Below are positions 7,466-15,267 of a stretch of DNA of 22,293 nt, piece after piece. The translations under genes were made by a program, and so were the position numbers. Source of the DNA: Bremia lactucae (taxonomy: Eukaryota; Oomycota; Peronosporomycetes; Peronosporales; Peronosporaceae); the NCBI RefSeq assembly GCF_004359215.1, contig NC_090614.1:2698153-2720445 (forward strand), written 5' to 3'. The notes below the pieces were generated by a model. It was given only the letters and a program-made list of their open reading frames with translations, was not told the DNA's origin and made no database searches. Numbering within the stretch: the first letter of the stretch is position 1; each line of letters begins with the position of its first letter.

Positions 7466-7990
7466 ATAATTTTTTTTTTAATGTTAAATGAGTTAAAAAT
7501 TCACGATAAGTTAAATCGCATCGTAAATTTTGAATTCATTTAATATAAATAATAAAAAAATTTATAAGCTTTATATCCAAAATATTTTTTTAATTTTACC
7601 ATAACATATACGATTGTAAAATTACAATGAATAAACACAACCTAAAACATACCAATAGTGGCAAAAATAGCTGTTGTAGTATTATCCTCTAAGGCACCGA
7701 TTAATATCAGAATTTCACCAACAAAGCTACTTGATCCCGGAATTGACATATTTGCCTAGACTTTAATAAATAATGCAATACAAAATTATTGCATAGTATT
7801 CGCTAAACCACCATAATAACCAATAAAAAGGGTATGATATCTATCATATAAACAATCAATTGGAAAAAAAACAATCCACTCGATTCTACCCCGTGACTTA
7901 TCATTAAAACAATACTATTCTCTAAACCTTGTATAATTAAAGAGAAGATACCTAAAACAATAAAATTCATATGAGCTACCGAAAAAGGGT
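7466..7990 (-). pseudogene. nad4: Mitochondrial nad4-like fragment (possible NUMT)
   Basis: On the minus strand, several frames read as NADH dehydrogenase subunit 4, a membrane subunit of respiratory complex I. From 7990: AYPFSVAHMNFIVLGIFSLI, then VLMISHGVESSGLFF (helix block around the 'SVAHM' and 'MISHG' motifs of nad4). After a frameshift come LYDRYHT and YYGGLANTM, then SSFVGEILILIGALEDNTT and AIFATIGM at about 7650-7735. A weakly nad4-like tail (YSL-FYNRICYG, DIKAYK) continues towards 7466. The motif order is that of nad4, but frameshifts and stops break it, and base composition is much more AT-rich than flanking DNA. It could be a nuclear copy of mitochondrial DNA or a mis-scaffolded organellar piece, since it begins one base after a gap. 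Confidence 0.82.
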
Positions 7991-8299
7991 ATGCTTCTGC
8001 GAGAGGCGTCTGCAACTGATGTCGTGTCGAACACAGTTGAGGGTGCGCTGACAGGATGTTAAATGTCACCATTTTTTGCCCAGCTCGTGGAGAGTGGGGT
8101 AGTGAAAAGGGCAATTAAAAGTAGTCATGTGTCCCATAGTCCTGCACAGAGCCGAAAGCCTGTGGCAGTAGATGGCGACCTGATAGGAAATCAAGCATCG
8201 CGCGAACCGGCTCAGTGTGAAGAGCCTGGTGCAGGTGGAAGGTGTAATGGGGCACACATCGTTTGGAGAACCGTTGTTGTGGTACATTTACTTTGTGAG
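7991..8299. other. Unassigned, GC-richer segment
   Basis: Follows the mitochondrial-like piece. On the plus strand a frame from about 7991 is open apart from one TAA at 8060 (EASATDVVSNTVEGAL... then FFAQLVESGVVKRAIKSSHV and SRKPVAVDGDLIGNQASREP). Composition is protein-like but I recognise no domain; a retroelement polyprotein linker is possible. The opposite strand also has open frames, so coding direction is not secure. Confidence 0.3.
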
Positions 8300-8581
8300 T
8301 AAAATACCCTTTTATCTAATTTAAAATAGTCAGTTACTTAAATCTCATTATCAAATGTGGTTAGCGCCAGATATAAATCTGGCGGCCAAATTCTATTTTT
8401 AATTAGCTAGGGTAAGGTTTTTCGATTTAAATAATTAAATAAAGTGCAGTTCCCCTTTTGATCTTAAAGCGTTAAGTGCCTTTCTAAGGCTTGCGCATTG
8501 ATCTGTAAGAGATAGAAGCCTCTCTAAGGTATATCCTCTTGGGCACTAGTTGCCACTTGGTTCGACGAACCTCTGAATTAG
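8300..8581. repeat. Possible LTR of an unassigned retroelement
   Basis: AT-rich and non-coding, with features common in LTRs: a TATA-like and AATAAA-like tract (TTTAAATAATTAAATAAAG at about 8425), a perfect short hairpin at 8365-8384, and a GC-richer end (GTAAGAGATAGAAGCCTCTC). No second copy is present in the window and the ends cannot be defined, partly because a gap starts at 8582. Confidence 0.3.
8365..8384. repeat. Perfect 8-bp stem hairpin
   Basis: CGCCAGAT ATAA ATCTGGCG: a perfect stem with a 4-base loop in an otherwise AT-rich stretch, possibly part of LTR RNA structure. Confidence 0.7.
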
Positions 8582-8681
8582 NNNNNNNNNNNNNNNNNNN
8601 NNNNNNNNNNNNNNNNNNNNNNNNNNNNNNNNNNNNNNNNNNNNNNNNNNNNNNNNNNNNNNNNNNNNNNNNNNNNNNNNN
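8582..8681. other. Assembly gap (100 N)
   Basis: Exactly 100 N inside a family A gag. By comparison with the second copy (14485-14500), the sequence resumes within gag on the right; the left side does not continue it. Confidence 0.98.
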
Positions 8682-8873
8682 CTCGGACGCGGCCCTCCGC
8701 TGTCCGAGCACGAATGCCTCAAACTGCTCCAACTGAGCAACATGTTGCTCAGGAGGACTACCCAGGAGCCTGGCCAGGGCTTGTTCACCAAGTCCCTGCG
8801 CCATTAGCCCTGCCACCTCCCGATGATGTTCGGAGAGGTGGGGGAAATGAGCCCAATCAATGTTGAGGCTCAT
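8682..8873 (-). CDS. gag: gag N-terminus, family A copy 1 (partial)
   Basis: Starts at ATG 8873-8871 (MSLNIDWAHFPHLSEHHREV), then GLGEQALARLLGSPPEQHVA and a helical LEQFEAFVLGQRRAASE, and runs into the gap. It is the N-terminal part of a gypsy gag; the same protein is seen, damaged, at 14678 on the minus strand, where the start codon is ACG. This copy keeps an undamaged start and no stop over 64 codons, so it appears younger than the other. The start is chosen because it lies about 35 bases after the primer-binding site and heads the shared block. Confidence 0.75.
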
Positions 8874-8909
8874 CCTCACGTACACACGCAGAGATGCGGG
8901 TCGTGGGAA

Positions 8910-8927
8910 GGATTTCAAGTGCTACCA
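8910..8927 (-). promoter_or_regulatory. Primer-binding site, family A copy 1
   Basis: On the minus strand TGGTAGCACTTGAAATCC starts two bases after the CA end of the LTR at 8930. Identical in the second copy (14732-14715). Confidence 0.65.
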
Positions 8928-8929
8928 AG

Positions 8930-9482
8930 TGTAGGCGGGCACGTCGTAATGCGGCCACGCTCTACTTAGCACACACCCTAGCACAGCGAGGAAGCGGTTT
9001 GCACCTGCTTCTCTTGCGTGCAGTGAGGTAGTTGTGGTGGGCGCGCAAGCGACCTCACCCAACACACTAAGAACTCTGGTGAAGTGACGTCACGGGAGCG
9101 GTAATCCGTCTCCTCGTGCGCACTTACCAAGTAGGTAGTAAATTTCAGACTGATTTATATTTAATAGAATTAAATACAAATACCTATTTTTACCAATTAA
9201 AATGATATCTCTATAGATATCATTTAATATGTATTGCGAGCGTATCTTTATAGATACCTCGCGTAACTGATGACGCTAGCCGTCATCATGGATGACGCTG
9301 GGCGTCATCCCTCCTAATGTGAATGCACCCATGTGCATCACATCCACAAGGGTTGGTCACAAATGTGCACCACACCCGAGTGTTGGGTCTAATTACTATT
9401 ATTTAGTAATTGACCATCCCCTTAAGTACCAAATATACTTAATGGGGACTGTGTAACATTAGGGCAACTCTAGCCCGTTACA
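8930..9482 (-). repeat. LTR, family A copy 1
   Basis: A 553-bp LTR. On the minus strand it starts TGTAACGGGC (9482) and ends GCCCGCCTACA (8930), giving short imperfect inverted ends. It aligns along its length with 14735-15266 and, apart from a deletion, with 11769-12076. Inner landmarks are the paired GATATCTCTATAGATATC motif (about 9203), the GGATGACGC...GCGTCATCC repeats and GTGAATGCACC.ATGTGCATCAC near 9320. It acts as the 5' LTR because the primer-binding site and gag start lie on its 3' side. The other end of this element is lost at the gap, so no target duplication can be tested. Confidence 0.88.
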
Positions 9483-10234
9483 CGGAAGGTTTGCAAAAGA
9501 CTTCGCAATATATGCGTACTTTCATGTTATATAGCAAGATGCTTTTTCAACAAAGAAAGCCGACAAAAAGTGAAACAGAAGGCAATTGTGGCTCATAATG
9601 GTTACAAAAAAGAGCACTAAGATTCGTTTATTTGATGCAATTCCGCAAAAGTTGGTAGAAGTAAAGTTAAATAAATTCATCCTTAGCTTGACCTCTAAAG
9701 ACTAACTAACATGCATGCTCAACTTCTCCTTCGCTGCTCGGTTTGCTGCTTTTTCTTTTCGCTCTTTTAATGACTCGCCAATCAATCGCGGGCGCTCTTG
9801 GCTTTTTTTCACCTGTTGAAAATCGTACATTTGACATCGCCAAACGAAAACGCGGTTTCTGATGCGTAGTCACTAATCTTATGCTGATAATTAGGGAGTG
9901 TGGTAATAGCGTGCCCTAATTTAATTTAGGGGGTGTGATGTACCAAAGGCCAAAAGGGCGATCTAAAGACGATTCTAAAGGAATAACCGCTGATTTTGAA
10001 TGCAGTGGAATGACCATACAGTGAAAATATTTTATTTGACGTCTTTATTTAACTTAGACGGGGAGTGTGGCTATACCAAAAGGGCTCCCAAATTATAAGT
10101 GAAAGCTTGATAAAAATTGCTAATACCATTAAAACAGCTTTCCAAAATTTCTTGATTGGTAGTATGTATTTTGTCGATGACAATTTTTTTTTAAAAGACG
10201 TACCAGTTAAGATAATTAATTGCAAGCGCACTCC
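9483..10234. other. Spacer between LTR-A and the lactonase gene
   Basis: About 750 bases, AT-rich, with no clear gene other than a 42-codon minus-strand frame at 9702-9830. A short motif is repeated: GGGTGTGATGTACCAAAGGCCAAAAGGGC near 9929 resembles GGAGTGTGGCTATACCAAAAGGGC near 10061. A near palindrome CCCTAATTTAATTTAGGG lies at about 9913-9930. The part nearest 10234 would hold the lactonase 3' untranslated region. Confidence 0.45.
9702..9830 (-). CDS. Unrecognised 42-aa basic, helix-prone frame
   Basis: Starts MYDFQQVKKSQERPRLIGES and continues with a Lys/Arg/Glu/Ala-rich, alpha-helical stretch (LKERKEKAANRAAKEKL). The composition is more protein-like than expected by chance in such AT-rich DNA; it could be the last exon or a relic of a larger nuclear protein. 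A second frame of the same stretch is also open, so confidence is low. Confidence 0.22.
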   Translation of the reverse strand: MYDFQQVKKSQERPRLIGESLKERKEKAANRAAKEKLSMHVS

Positions 10235-11317
10235 TTACTCTGCTATAAACATGCAAGACGGCGACGGGCAGTCGACCGAGTTGCCAGTATAAGTAATCTT
10301 TCCCGTCTCCCCATCCGCGCGGAAGACGTCAAGGGTATTTGTATCTTGGTTCAACGCCAGCAAATAGTCCTTATATAGAAGAATGTCGCGCGGCGTGTCG
10401 CCGCGCGTAGGGACGATCTCTACAAGCTCAAGACGCGTGTCCGGCAGAATCTTAAAGATGGCGATACTGTGGCAGAAGCGAGTTGCCGCATAGACAAATT
10501 TGCCATTCGGCGAGATGTGAATGTCCGACGCTAGCGCAGCTCGGCCCGCGTAGCCTCTTGGGAGCGTCGAGATGTGCTGCAGCGGTGTGAGGCCTAATTG
10601 ACCGCTTTTGACGTCAAGCGGATACACGCTAACGCTGCTGCTTAGCTCATTAATGACGTACCCCACACCCAACTCCGTAGACAGAGCAACGTGACGCGGT
10701 CCAGAGCCAGGCAAGCAAGAGAGGAATTCCTCATCCACCAACTTTTTACTAGCTACGTCTAATTTGTACTGCACGAGCTTATCGGTGCCCAAGTCGGCAG
10801 CAACGAGTCCTGTCGGCGTCCACGTAGTGCTATGCACGTGTGAGGCTTCCTGACGGGCCTTGATGACCATGCTGGCGCCATGATAGTCGTGAAAGTCTGA
10901 AGCAGGCGCCAGCGAACCGTCCGCGTTTACGGGGAAGAGCGTGAGATTACCGCCTCCATAATTCGCGACGGATACAAAATCTTTGTTAGGGCTTAGCGCC
11001 ACGTGACACGAGTACGAACCACCGGTCTCGTGGCGACTTATCTGCGTTAGTTCACCCTTTTTTCCCATCGAGTAGGCAGTCACAAAGCCAGTTGTCTCGC
11101 CGGGATGCAATTGCGACGGCTCGTTGCTCTCATTCACGACGTAGAGTGTCGTGTTTGTGCCGCATACGTAAGAGGGGTTTATACCCGCTCCCTCGGTTAC
11201 TTTTAGTAGCATCATAGCGCCCCTTGTGTCGTCGAATGAATAGGCGTGGATGCCTTTGGCGTGGCCATCCACATGACCTTCCTTGCGCGTGTACGTGCCG
11301 ACATACAAGGTCGGCAT
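10235..11317 (-). CDS. Lactonase, seven-bladed beta-propeller (6-phosphogluconolactonase-like)
   Basis: An intact 360-residue protein of the Lactonase family (YbhE/Pgl-type 6-phosphogluconolactonases and muconate-lactonizing relatives), usual length about 330-390. The first strand MPTLYVGTYT begins at the ATG, and repeated blade motifs follow: NPSYV 48-52, VALSPNKDFVSVANYGGGN 106-124, the ASHVHS motif 158-163 that is strongly conserved in the family, GPRHV 206-210, DIHISPNGKFVYAATR 265-280, GDTPRD 306-311 and a final PSPSCM 351-356. Family members hydrolyse 6-phosphogluconolactone in the oxidative pentose phosphate pathway or related sugar lactones; the exact substrate here is not deducible. 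No signal peptide is visible, so it is probably cytosolic. It is a single exon with no stops and GC-richer third positions than its AT-rich flanks, and is the only clear metabolic gene in the window. Confidence 0.92.
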   Translation of the reverse strand: MPTLYVGTYTRKEGHVDGHAKGIHAYSFDDTRGAMMLLKVTEGAGINPSYVCGTNTTLYVVNESNEPSQLHPGETTGFVTAYSMGKKGELTQISRHETGGSYSCHVALSPNKDFVSVANYGGGNLTLFPVNADGSLAPASDFHDYHGASMVIKARQEASHVHSTTWTPTGLVAADLGTDKLVQYKLDVASKKLVDEEFLSCLPGSGPRHVALSTELGVGYVINELSSSVSVYPLDVKSGQLGLTPLQHISTLPRGYAGRAALASDIHISPNGKFVYAATRFCHSIAIFKILPDTRLELVEIVPTRGDTPRDILLYKDYLLALNQDTNTLDVFRADGETGKITYTGNSVDCPSPSCMFIAE

Positions 11318-11764
11318 TTTATATTATGGACAGCTTAAGAGGAAGATCGAGTTCTGACGACCTTTAAGAGCTTAAGCTTTCGAATATTGCTAATTGATTA
11401 AACGATGATTTTGTTAAGAGACATGGATGCCGATGTTTTAAAAAGCAGCTAGCCTAATGACGTTGCCCACAATTATTTAAAAATAATATTTTTTTAAACT
11501 CAAATCTACTTAAATTATTACTCTCATAACTTTTTGTAAGAAATAAATAAAAAAATAAAAACTCACAAACTAAAACTGTTATTTTCACAATTTCTGTAAA
11601 GACTTTAATTTCAGGTCTCAATCCAAAATGCCGAATGGCCAATACACATCATGTTTCACTTGTGATTGGCTAAAACATATTTGGCTACAACTAACCGTGG
11701 CTCTGGTTGGCTAGTACATACTATGTTTAAATTGTAGATTGATGCCACAATTTCCACAGTACTC
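11318..11764. other. AT-rich spacer upstream of the lactonase gene
   Basis: Contains the presumed lactonase promoter near 11318-11400 and a strongly AT-rich stretch. At 11630-11735 GGCCAATACACATCATGTTT is echoed by GGCTAGTACATACTATGTTT. No gene recognised; the minus-strand frame at 11454-11642 is low-complexity. Confidence 0.45.
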
Positions 11765-11768
11765 CTTG

Positions 11769-12076
11769 TGTAGATAGCATGTCTTAATGCGGCCACGCTC
11801 TACTTAGACACACACCTTAGCACAGCGAGGAAGCGGTCAGACCGTCTTCTCATGCGTGCCATGAGGTAGTTGTGGTAGGTGCCTTAGCGACCTCACCCAA
11901 CGCACTAAATACTCTAGTAAAGTGTCGTCACGGGAGCGGTAATTCCTTATGTGAATGCGCCTATGTGCATCACATACACAAGAATTACCTATATAAAGTA
12001 ATTGACCATCCCCTTAACAACACCAAGTGTACTTAAAGGGGACTGTGAAATATAAGGGCAACTTTAGCCCGTCACA
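11769..12076 (-). repeat. 3' LTR of family A copy 2 (internally deleted)
   Basis: 308 bp against 532-553 bp in the other copies. It aligns from TGTAG (11769) through TCTTAATGCGGCCACGCTCTACTTAG to GGGAGCGGTAATTCC, then jumps to TGTGAATGCGCCTATGTGCATCAC, dropping about 225 bases, and ends GCCCGTCACA (12076). It is the 3' LTR because a polypurine tract adjoins its 12076 end. Confidence 0.85.
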
Positions 12077-12090
12077 CCTTCCCCCCTTAA
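12077..12090 (-). promoter_or_regulatory. Polypurine tract, family A
   Basis: On the minus strand TTAAGGGGGGAAGG directly precedes the LTR start TGTGACGGGC, the position and composition of the plus-strand primer of retroelements. Confidence 0.75.
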
Positions 12091-13042
12091 GAACGAATTT
12101 ACATTTTAAAATTCGTCAAAGAGGAAAGAGGAACTGCGAGCTGCTTAACGCGCCAACAGTTCTCTCATACACTGTAACGACCTGTATTTTCATACATGGC
12201 GCCAAAGATGCCACCGAAAAGGGGCCTCGTTGGTCAGCAGCGTTCAATAACTTGGTCGAAACGCCGACAGCTACTGCTGCGGTCGCGTTAACGGGGCTAA
12301 AGGATCCATCCCACTTTAACAGTGAGGATGTTGATTCGCGCTCATTGTAGTGACGCGGACAACGAGCTCATGAGGTTTGATAATGGCGCATTGTTGCCAT
12401 TCCAAACTTCTCTCATGGCTCAAACACTGGAGACACCAACATTTACGAGTGCTGTCTCGTCATCTGCGCTGGATAGCGCAGCAATAATTAATGAGAGCGC
12501 AACTCAAAAAGGCGCAGTCGCTTCTCCGTTGGGTAAAACCACAACGCCTTGTGCTCAGATCATTATCCATAATAGTTCTGAAATTGAGGATTTTAGCCTA
12601 AAGCTCCGCCGACGACACGTGAACGTGCTCAGTCGGTGTCACAAGTCAGTCGTTTAGAACGTGGCTATGTGACGGGTGGCATACCACTGTTGCCCCTCCA
12701 TCTTAATGGCCTCGTTTGAACGGGCCAAGAACGTTGCTCCTAGAGCGCACTCTTGTAGACGCTCAAAATTATTATGGCGTCTTTAAATCATGGAGGGCTC
12801 AGGGAAAATCGCTTGGTCGTATTTTCCCGATCCCGGTCGTGTTGCGCTCACATGAAACGCCCGACTAGTACGAGGCGGAATTCTTGCGCCGCATTCATCC
12901 GCATTCCGATGCGATGAAACAGCGGTCGCCGCGAATTAATTTCGCCTGCGTGCGTGTGAAAAAAATCATGGGCGGTGCTGTACCCTTAGTTTCTTCTCAC
13001 GAAGCTGCTTTTGCTAGTCCATTTGAGACTAGCGAAGAGGCC
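12091..13042. other. Unassigned interior of family A copy 2
   Basis: Between the polypurine tract and the chromodomain remnant. Expected to be 3' untranslated DNA of the minus-strand element, yet the longest frames are on the plus strand: 12027-12350 (overlapping the LTR end), 12322-12657 (111 codons, including MRFDNGALLPFQTSLMAQTL and a Ser/Thr/Ala-rich middle) and 12884-13075. None shows a recognised motif. A short inverted repeat ACGAATTT/AAATTCGT lies at about 12093-12116. It may be a fragment of a second element inserted in plus orientation, in line with the plus-strand protease piece at 13340. Confidence 0.35.
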
Positions 13043-13309
13043 TCAGCTGGTGCTACTTTTTATCGGCAGCCATAAGCCGGGCACACCAACACGTAGGGTA
13101 TCGATCGGTCTCGAAGGGTCAAAGCTCTTCGGGTAACCTCTCCATTTGACGAGGATCTGATACCTTTGCCTCACGAAGCGGTGGACAAGCAACCTTCCAA
13201 CAAGATAGCGTTGATGTCCACCCGCATCCATCAGTGCAGACGGCACCCGATACAAATGGCCATCTCGCTCACCTGCTCGCGGCTGTCTTACCCTTGTACG
13301 TTCAGTCAC
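13043..13309 (-). pseudogene. Chromodomain-like integrase C-terminus (family A or related)
   Basis: The 88-codon frame contains RYQILVKWRGYPKSFDPSRP followed by IDTLRVGVPGL. VKWRGYP is the core strand of a chromodomain; the expected Trp-Glu after 'SFD' is replaced by PSRP. Orientation agrees with gag and the LTRs of the surrounding element. No integrase core precedes it; the sequence to the right is an inverted protease piece. Truncated and inactive. Confidence 0.78.
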
Positions 13310-13339
13310 AGGCTTTCAGAGCTACTAAATAACGTATTG

Positions 13340-13635
13340 TGGATCTCGAGGGTCAAGTCTTGCGAATGACCTCATCGGTCGCCTCTTCTCGCTTGCCATC
13401 CTTCTGGAACAAATGATTAGCATTGTCCCTGAGGTCTCGAAATTTCGGACCTCAACCCTGCTGGTCTATAGCGCTCATGTAAGAGGCTATGACCAGGTGA
13501 TGACCCTCCTGGTGGATTCGGGTGCATCACAAAATTTTGTGAAAGTCGTGGCTCTAAGAAAGAGACCGGCGATGATTGAGTCGTTTTGCCACTCTGAACT
13601 TAGGGGTAGCTTCAGAGTCCGCGTCAGTAAGCATC
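13340..13635 (+). pseudogene. Aspartic protease fragment, inverted inside element A
   Basis: The plus-strand frame reads AHVRGYDQVMTLLVDSGASQ then NFVKVVALRKRP and FRVRVS. LVDSGAS (about 13507-13530) is the active-site motif of gypsy retropepsin and the preceding HVRGYDQ block is usual before it. The later flap and ILG-PWL parts are absent. Gag on its right (to about 13640) and the chromodomain on its left are both minus strand, so this piece is inverted relative to its element. Whether it belonged to this element or to another inserted one is unknown. Confidence 0.85.
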
Positions 13636-13639
13636 CCGC

Positions 13640-14678
13640 CCCTACTGCGCTCCTGCATTTCCTGACCCCTCAGTTGTCGATGCAGAACTCATGCGTCTTG
13701 CACGCTGATTCTTGCCATCACCCTTTGGGTAGAGAGTCCTCTTGCTGGGCGTCTTCTCCCAAGCAGGAACCCTGGTATAGCAGCAAGCCATCATATGACC
13801 GCGCTTGCCGCATTAATGGCAGACAATGTCTGCATTGCCCAACTCCATGGGTGTGGCATCTGATCTCTCGCCCGACAGTTTATATCAAGCTTTCGCCGAG
13901 GCACTGTTGTAGGATTGCACCTCAACTAACGCAATTTGGATTGCCTCTTCCATCGTCCACGGCACCTTTCTGAAAAAGGCCTGTCGCCATGGGCCATGCC
14001 GTAGTCCGTTCATAAACGTGAACACCTTAATGAGCTCCGGAATCGGACCTACGGTAATAGACGCCGAGAGCGAGCGCATCTCTCGCTTATACTCTTGCAG
14101 AGATCGCTTTGACTGTCACGCTCCAAAGAATCGCGCCTGAAGCAACACTTCTTTGTTCGGCGGCTGGATCTTGGCGCGAATTTTTCCTTAACGATCGCCC
14201 ATGTAGGGCACGCCTTTCTGTCAGCCATAAGCATCGAGTAAGCCCTCTTGGAGGCCTTACCGCGCAGGTGCGACATGGCGTACGACACTATCCGGCTGTC
14301 GTCTTCGATGAGCTGCGTGATACCGCATTGCTCCACGGCTAACAGCCAGTGGACAATCGAGTGCGGTGCAGTTCCATCAAATTGGGCGGGTCCATTCGAA
14401 TGAGCCTCGGCTGATGCGTCCGAGCTTGCTCATGCCTCAGCTCATCCTGAGTCTGAGTGAAGGACTCCGCCGCTGCATGGCTCTGTGCCTCGAACGCGGC
14501 TCTCCGCTGTCCGAGCACGAATGCCTTAAACTGCTCCAACTGAGCAACATGTTGCTCAGGAGGACTGCCCAAGAGCCTGGCCAGGGCTTGTTCACCAAGT
14601 CCCTGCGGCATATCCCCGCCACCTCCCAATGATATTCGGAGAGAACGAAGAAATGAGCCCATCGATGTTAAGGCTCGT
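13640..14678 (-). pseudogene. gag: gag (capsid and zinc knuckle), family A copy 2
   Basis: Capsid/nucleocapsid protein in pieces. The start codon matching ATG 8873 of copy 1 is ACG here (14678-14676). Pieces in order are GLGEQALARLLGSPPEQHVA and LEQFKAFVLGQRRAAFEAQS (14620-14480), a Retrotrans_gag-like segment from 14336 (MEQCGITQLIEDDSRIVSYA, HLRGKASKRAYSML) and VFTFMNGLRHGPWRQAFFRK at about 14000. A CCHC zinc knuckle at 13821-13780 reads C-H-stop-C-GKRG-H-MMAC-C: all metal ligands remain, but TAA at 13815-13813 replaces one spacer residue. A basic tail ends near 13640. There are at least three frameshifts. Confidence 0.85.
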
Positions 14679-14714
14679 CCTCACGTACACACGCAGAGAT
14701 GCGGGTCGTGGGAA

Positions 14715-14732
14715 GGATTTCAAGTGCTACCA
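14715..14732 (-). promoter_or_regulatory. Primer-binding site, family A copy 2
   Basis: TGGTAGCACTTGAAATCC on the minus strand, two bases after the LTR end at 14735; identical to 8927-8910. Confidence 0.65.
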
Positions 14733-14734
14733 AG

Positions 14735-15266
14735 TGTAGGCGGGCACGTCTTAATGCGGCCACACTCTACTTAGCTACACACCCAAGCACACTGAGAAAG
14801 CGTTCAGACTGTCTTCTCTTGCGTGCAGTGAGGTAGTTGTGGTGGGTGCCTTAGCGACGTCACCCAACGCACTAAGTACTCTAGTAAGGTGTCGTCACGG
14901 GAGCGGTAATTCGGCTGCCCGTGCGCAATTACTAAGTAGAAAGTAATTTTTAGACTGGTTTATATTTAATCGCATTAAATATAAATATCTATTTTGCCAA
15001 TCAAAAATGTAATCTGTGTAGATAATACTAGTTAAACTTGCGAGCGTATCGTTCTAGATACCTCGCGTAACGGATGACGCCTAGCGTCATCCCTCCTAAT
15101 GTGAATGCACCTATATGCATCACATACACAAGGGTTGATTCACAAATGTGAACCACACCTGAGTTGTGGGTCTAATTACCTTATTTAAGTAATTGGCCAT
15201 CCCTTAAGTACACAAAGTGTATTTAACGGGGACTGTGTAACATTTAGGCAACTTTAGCCCGTTGCA
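14735..15266 (-). repeat. 5' LTR of family A copy 2
   Basis: A 532-bp LTR, from TGCAACGGGC (15266, TGTAAC in copy 1) to GCCCGCCTACA (14735). It aligns end to end with 8930-9482. Followed on its outer side by CCTT, the right half of the target duplication. Confidence 0.88.
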
Positions 15267-15267
15267 C

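Noticed and set aside
9913..9930. TTTAGGG/CCCTAA-like palindrome as a telomere remnant
   Set aside because: Only one unit on each arm; no tandem telomeric array.
11454..11642. 62-codon minus-strand frame upstream of the lactonase
   Set aside because: Phe/Leu/Lys-rich translation of AT-rich DNA with no motif.
11769..12080. Reading 11769-12076 as a solo LTR with CCTT on both sides
   Set aside because: The inner CCTT is part of the polypurine tract (CCTTCCCCCCTTAA); the outer CCTT at 15267 and the matching 5' LTR make a full element the better explanation.
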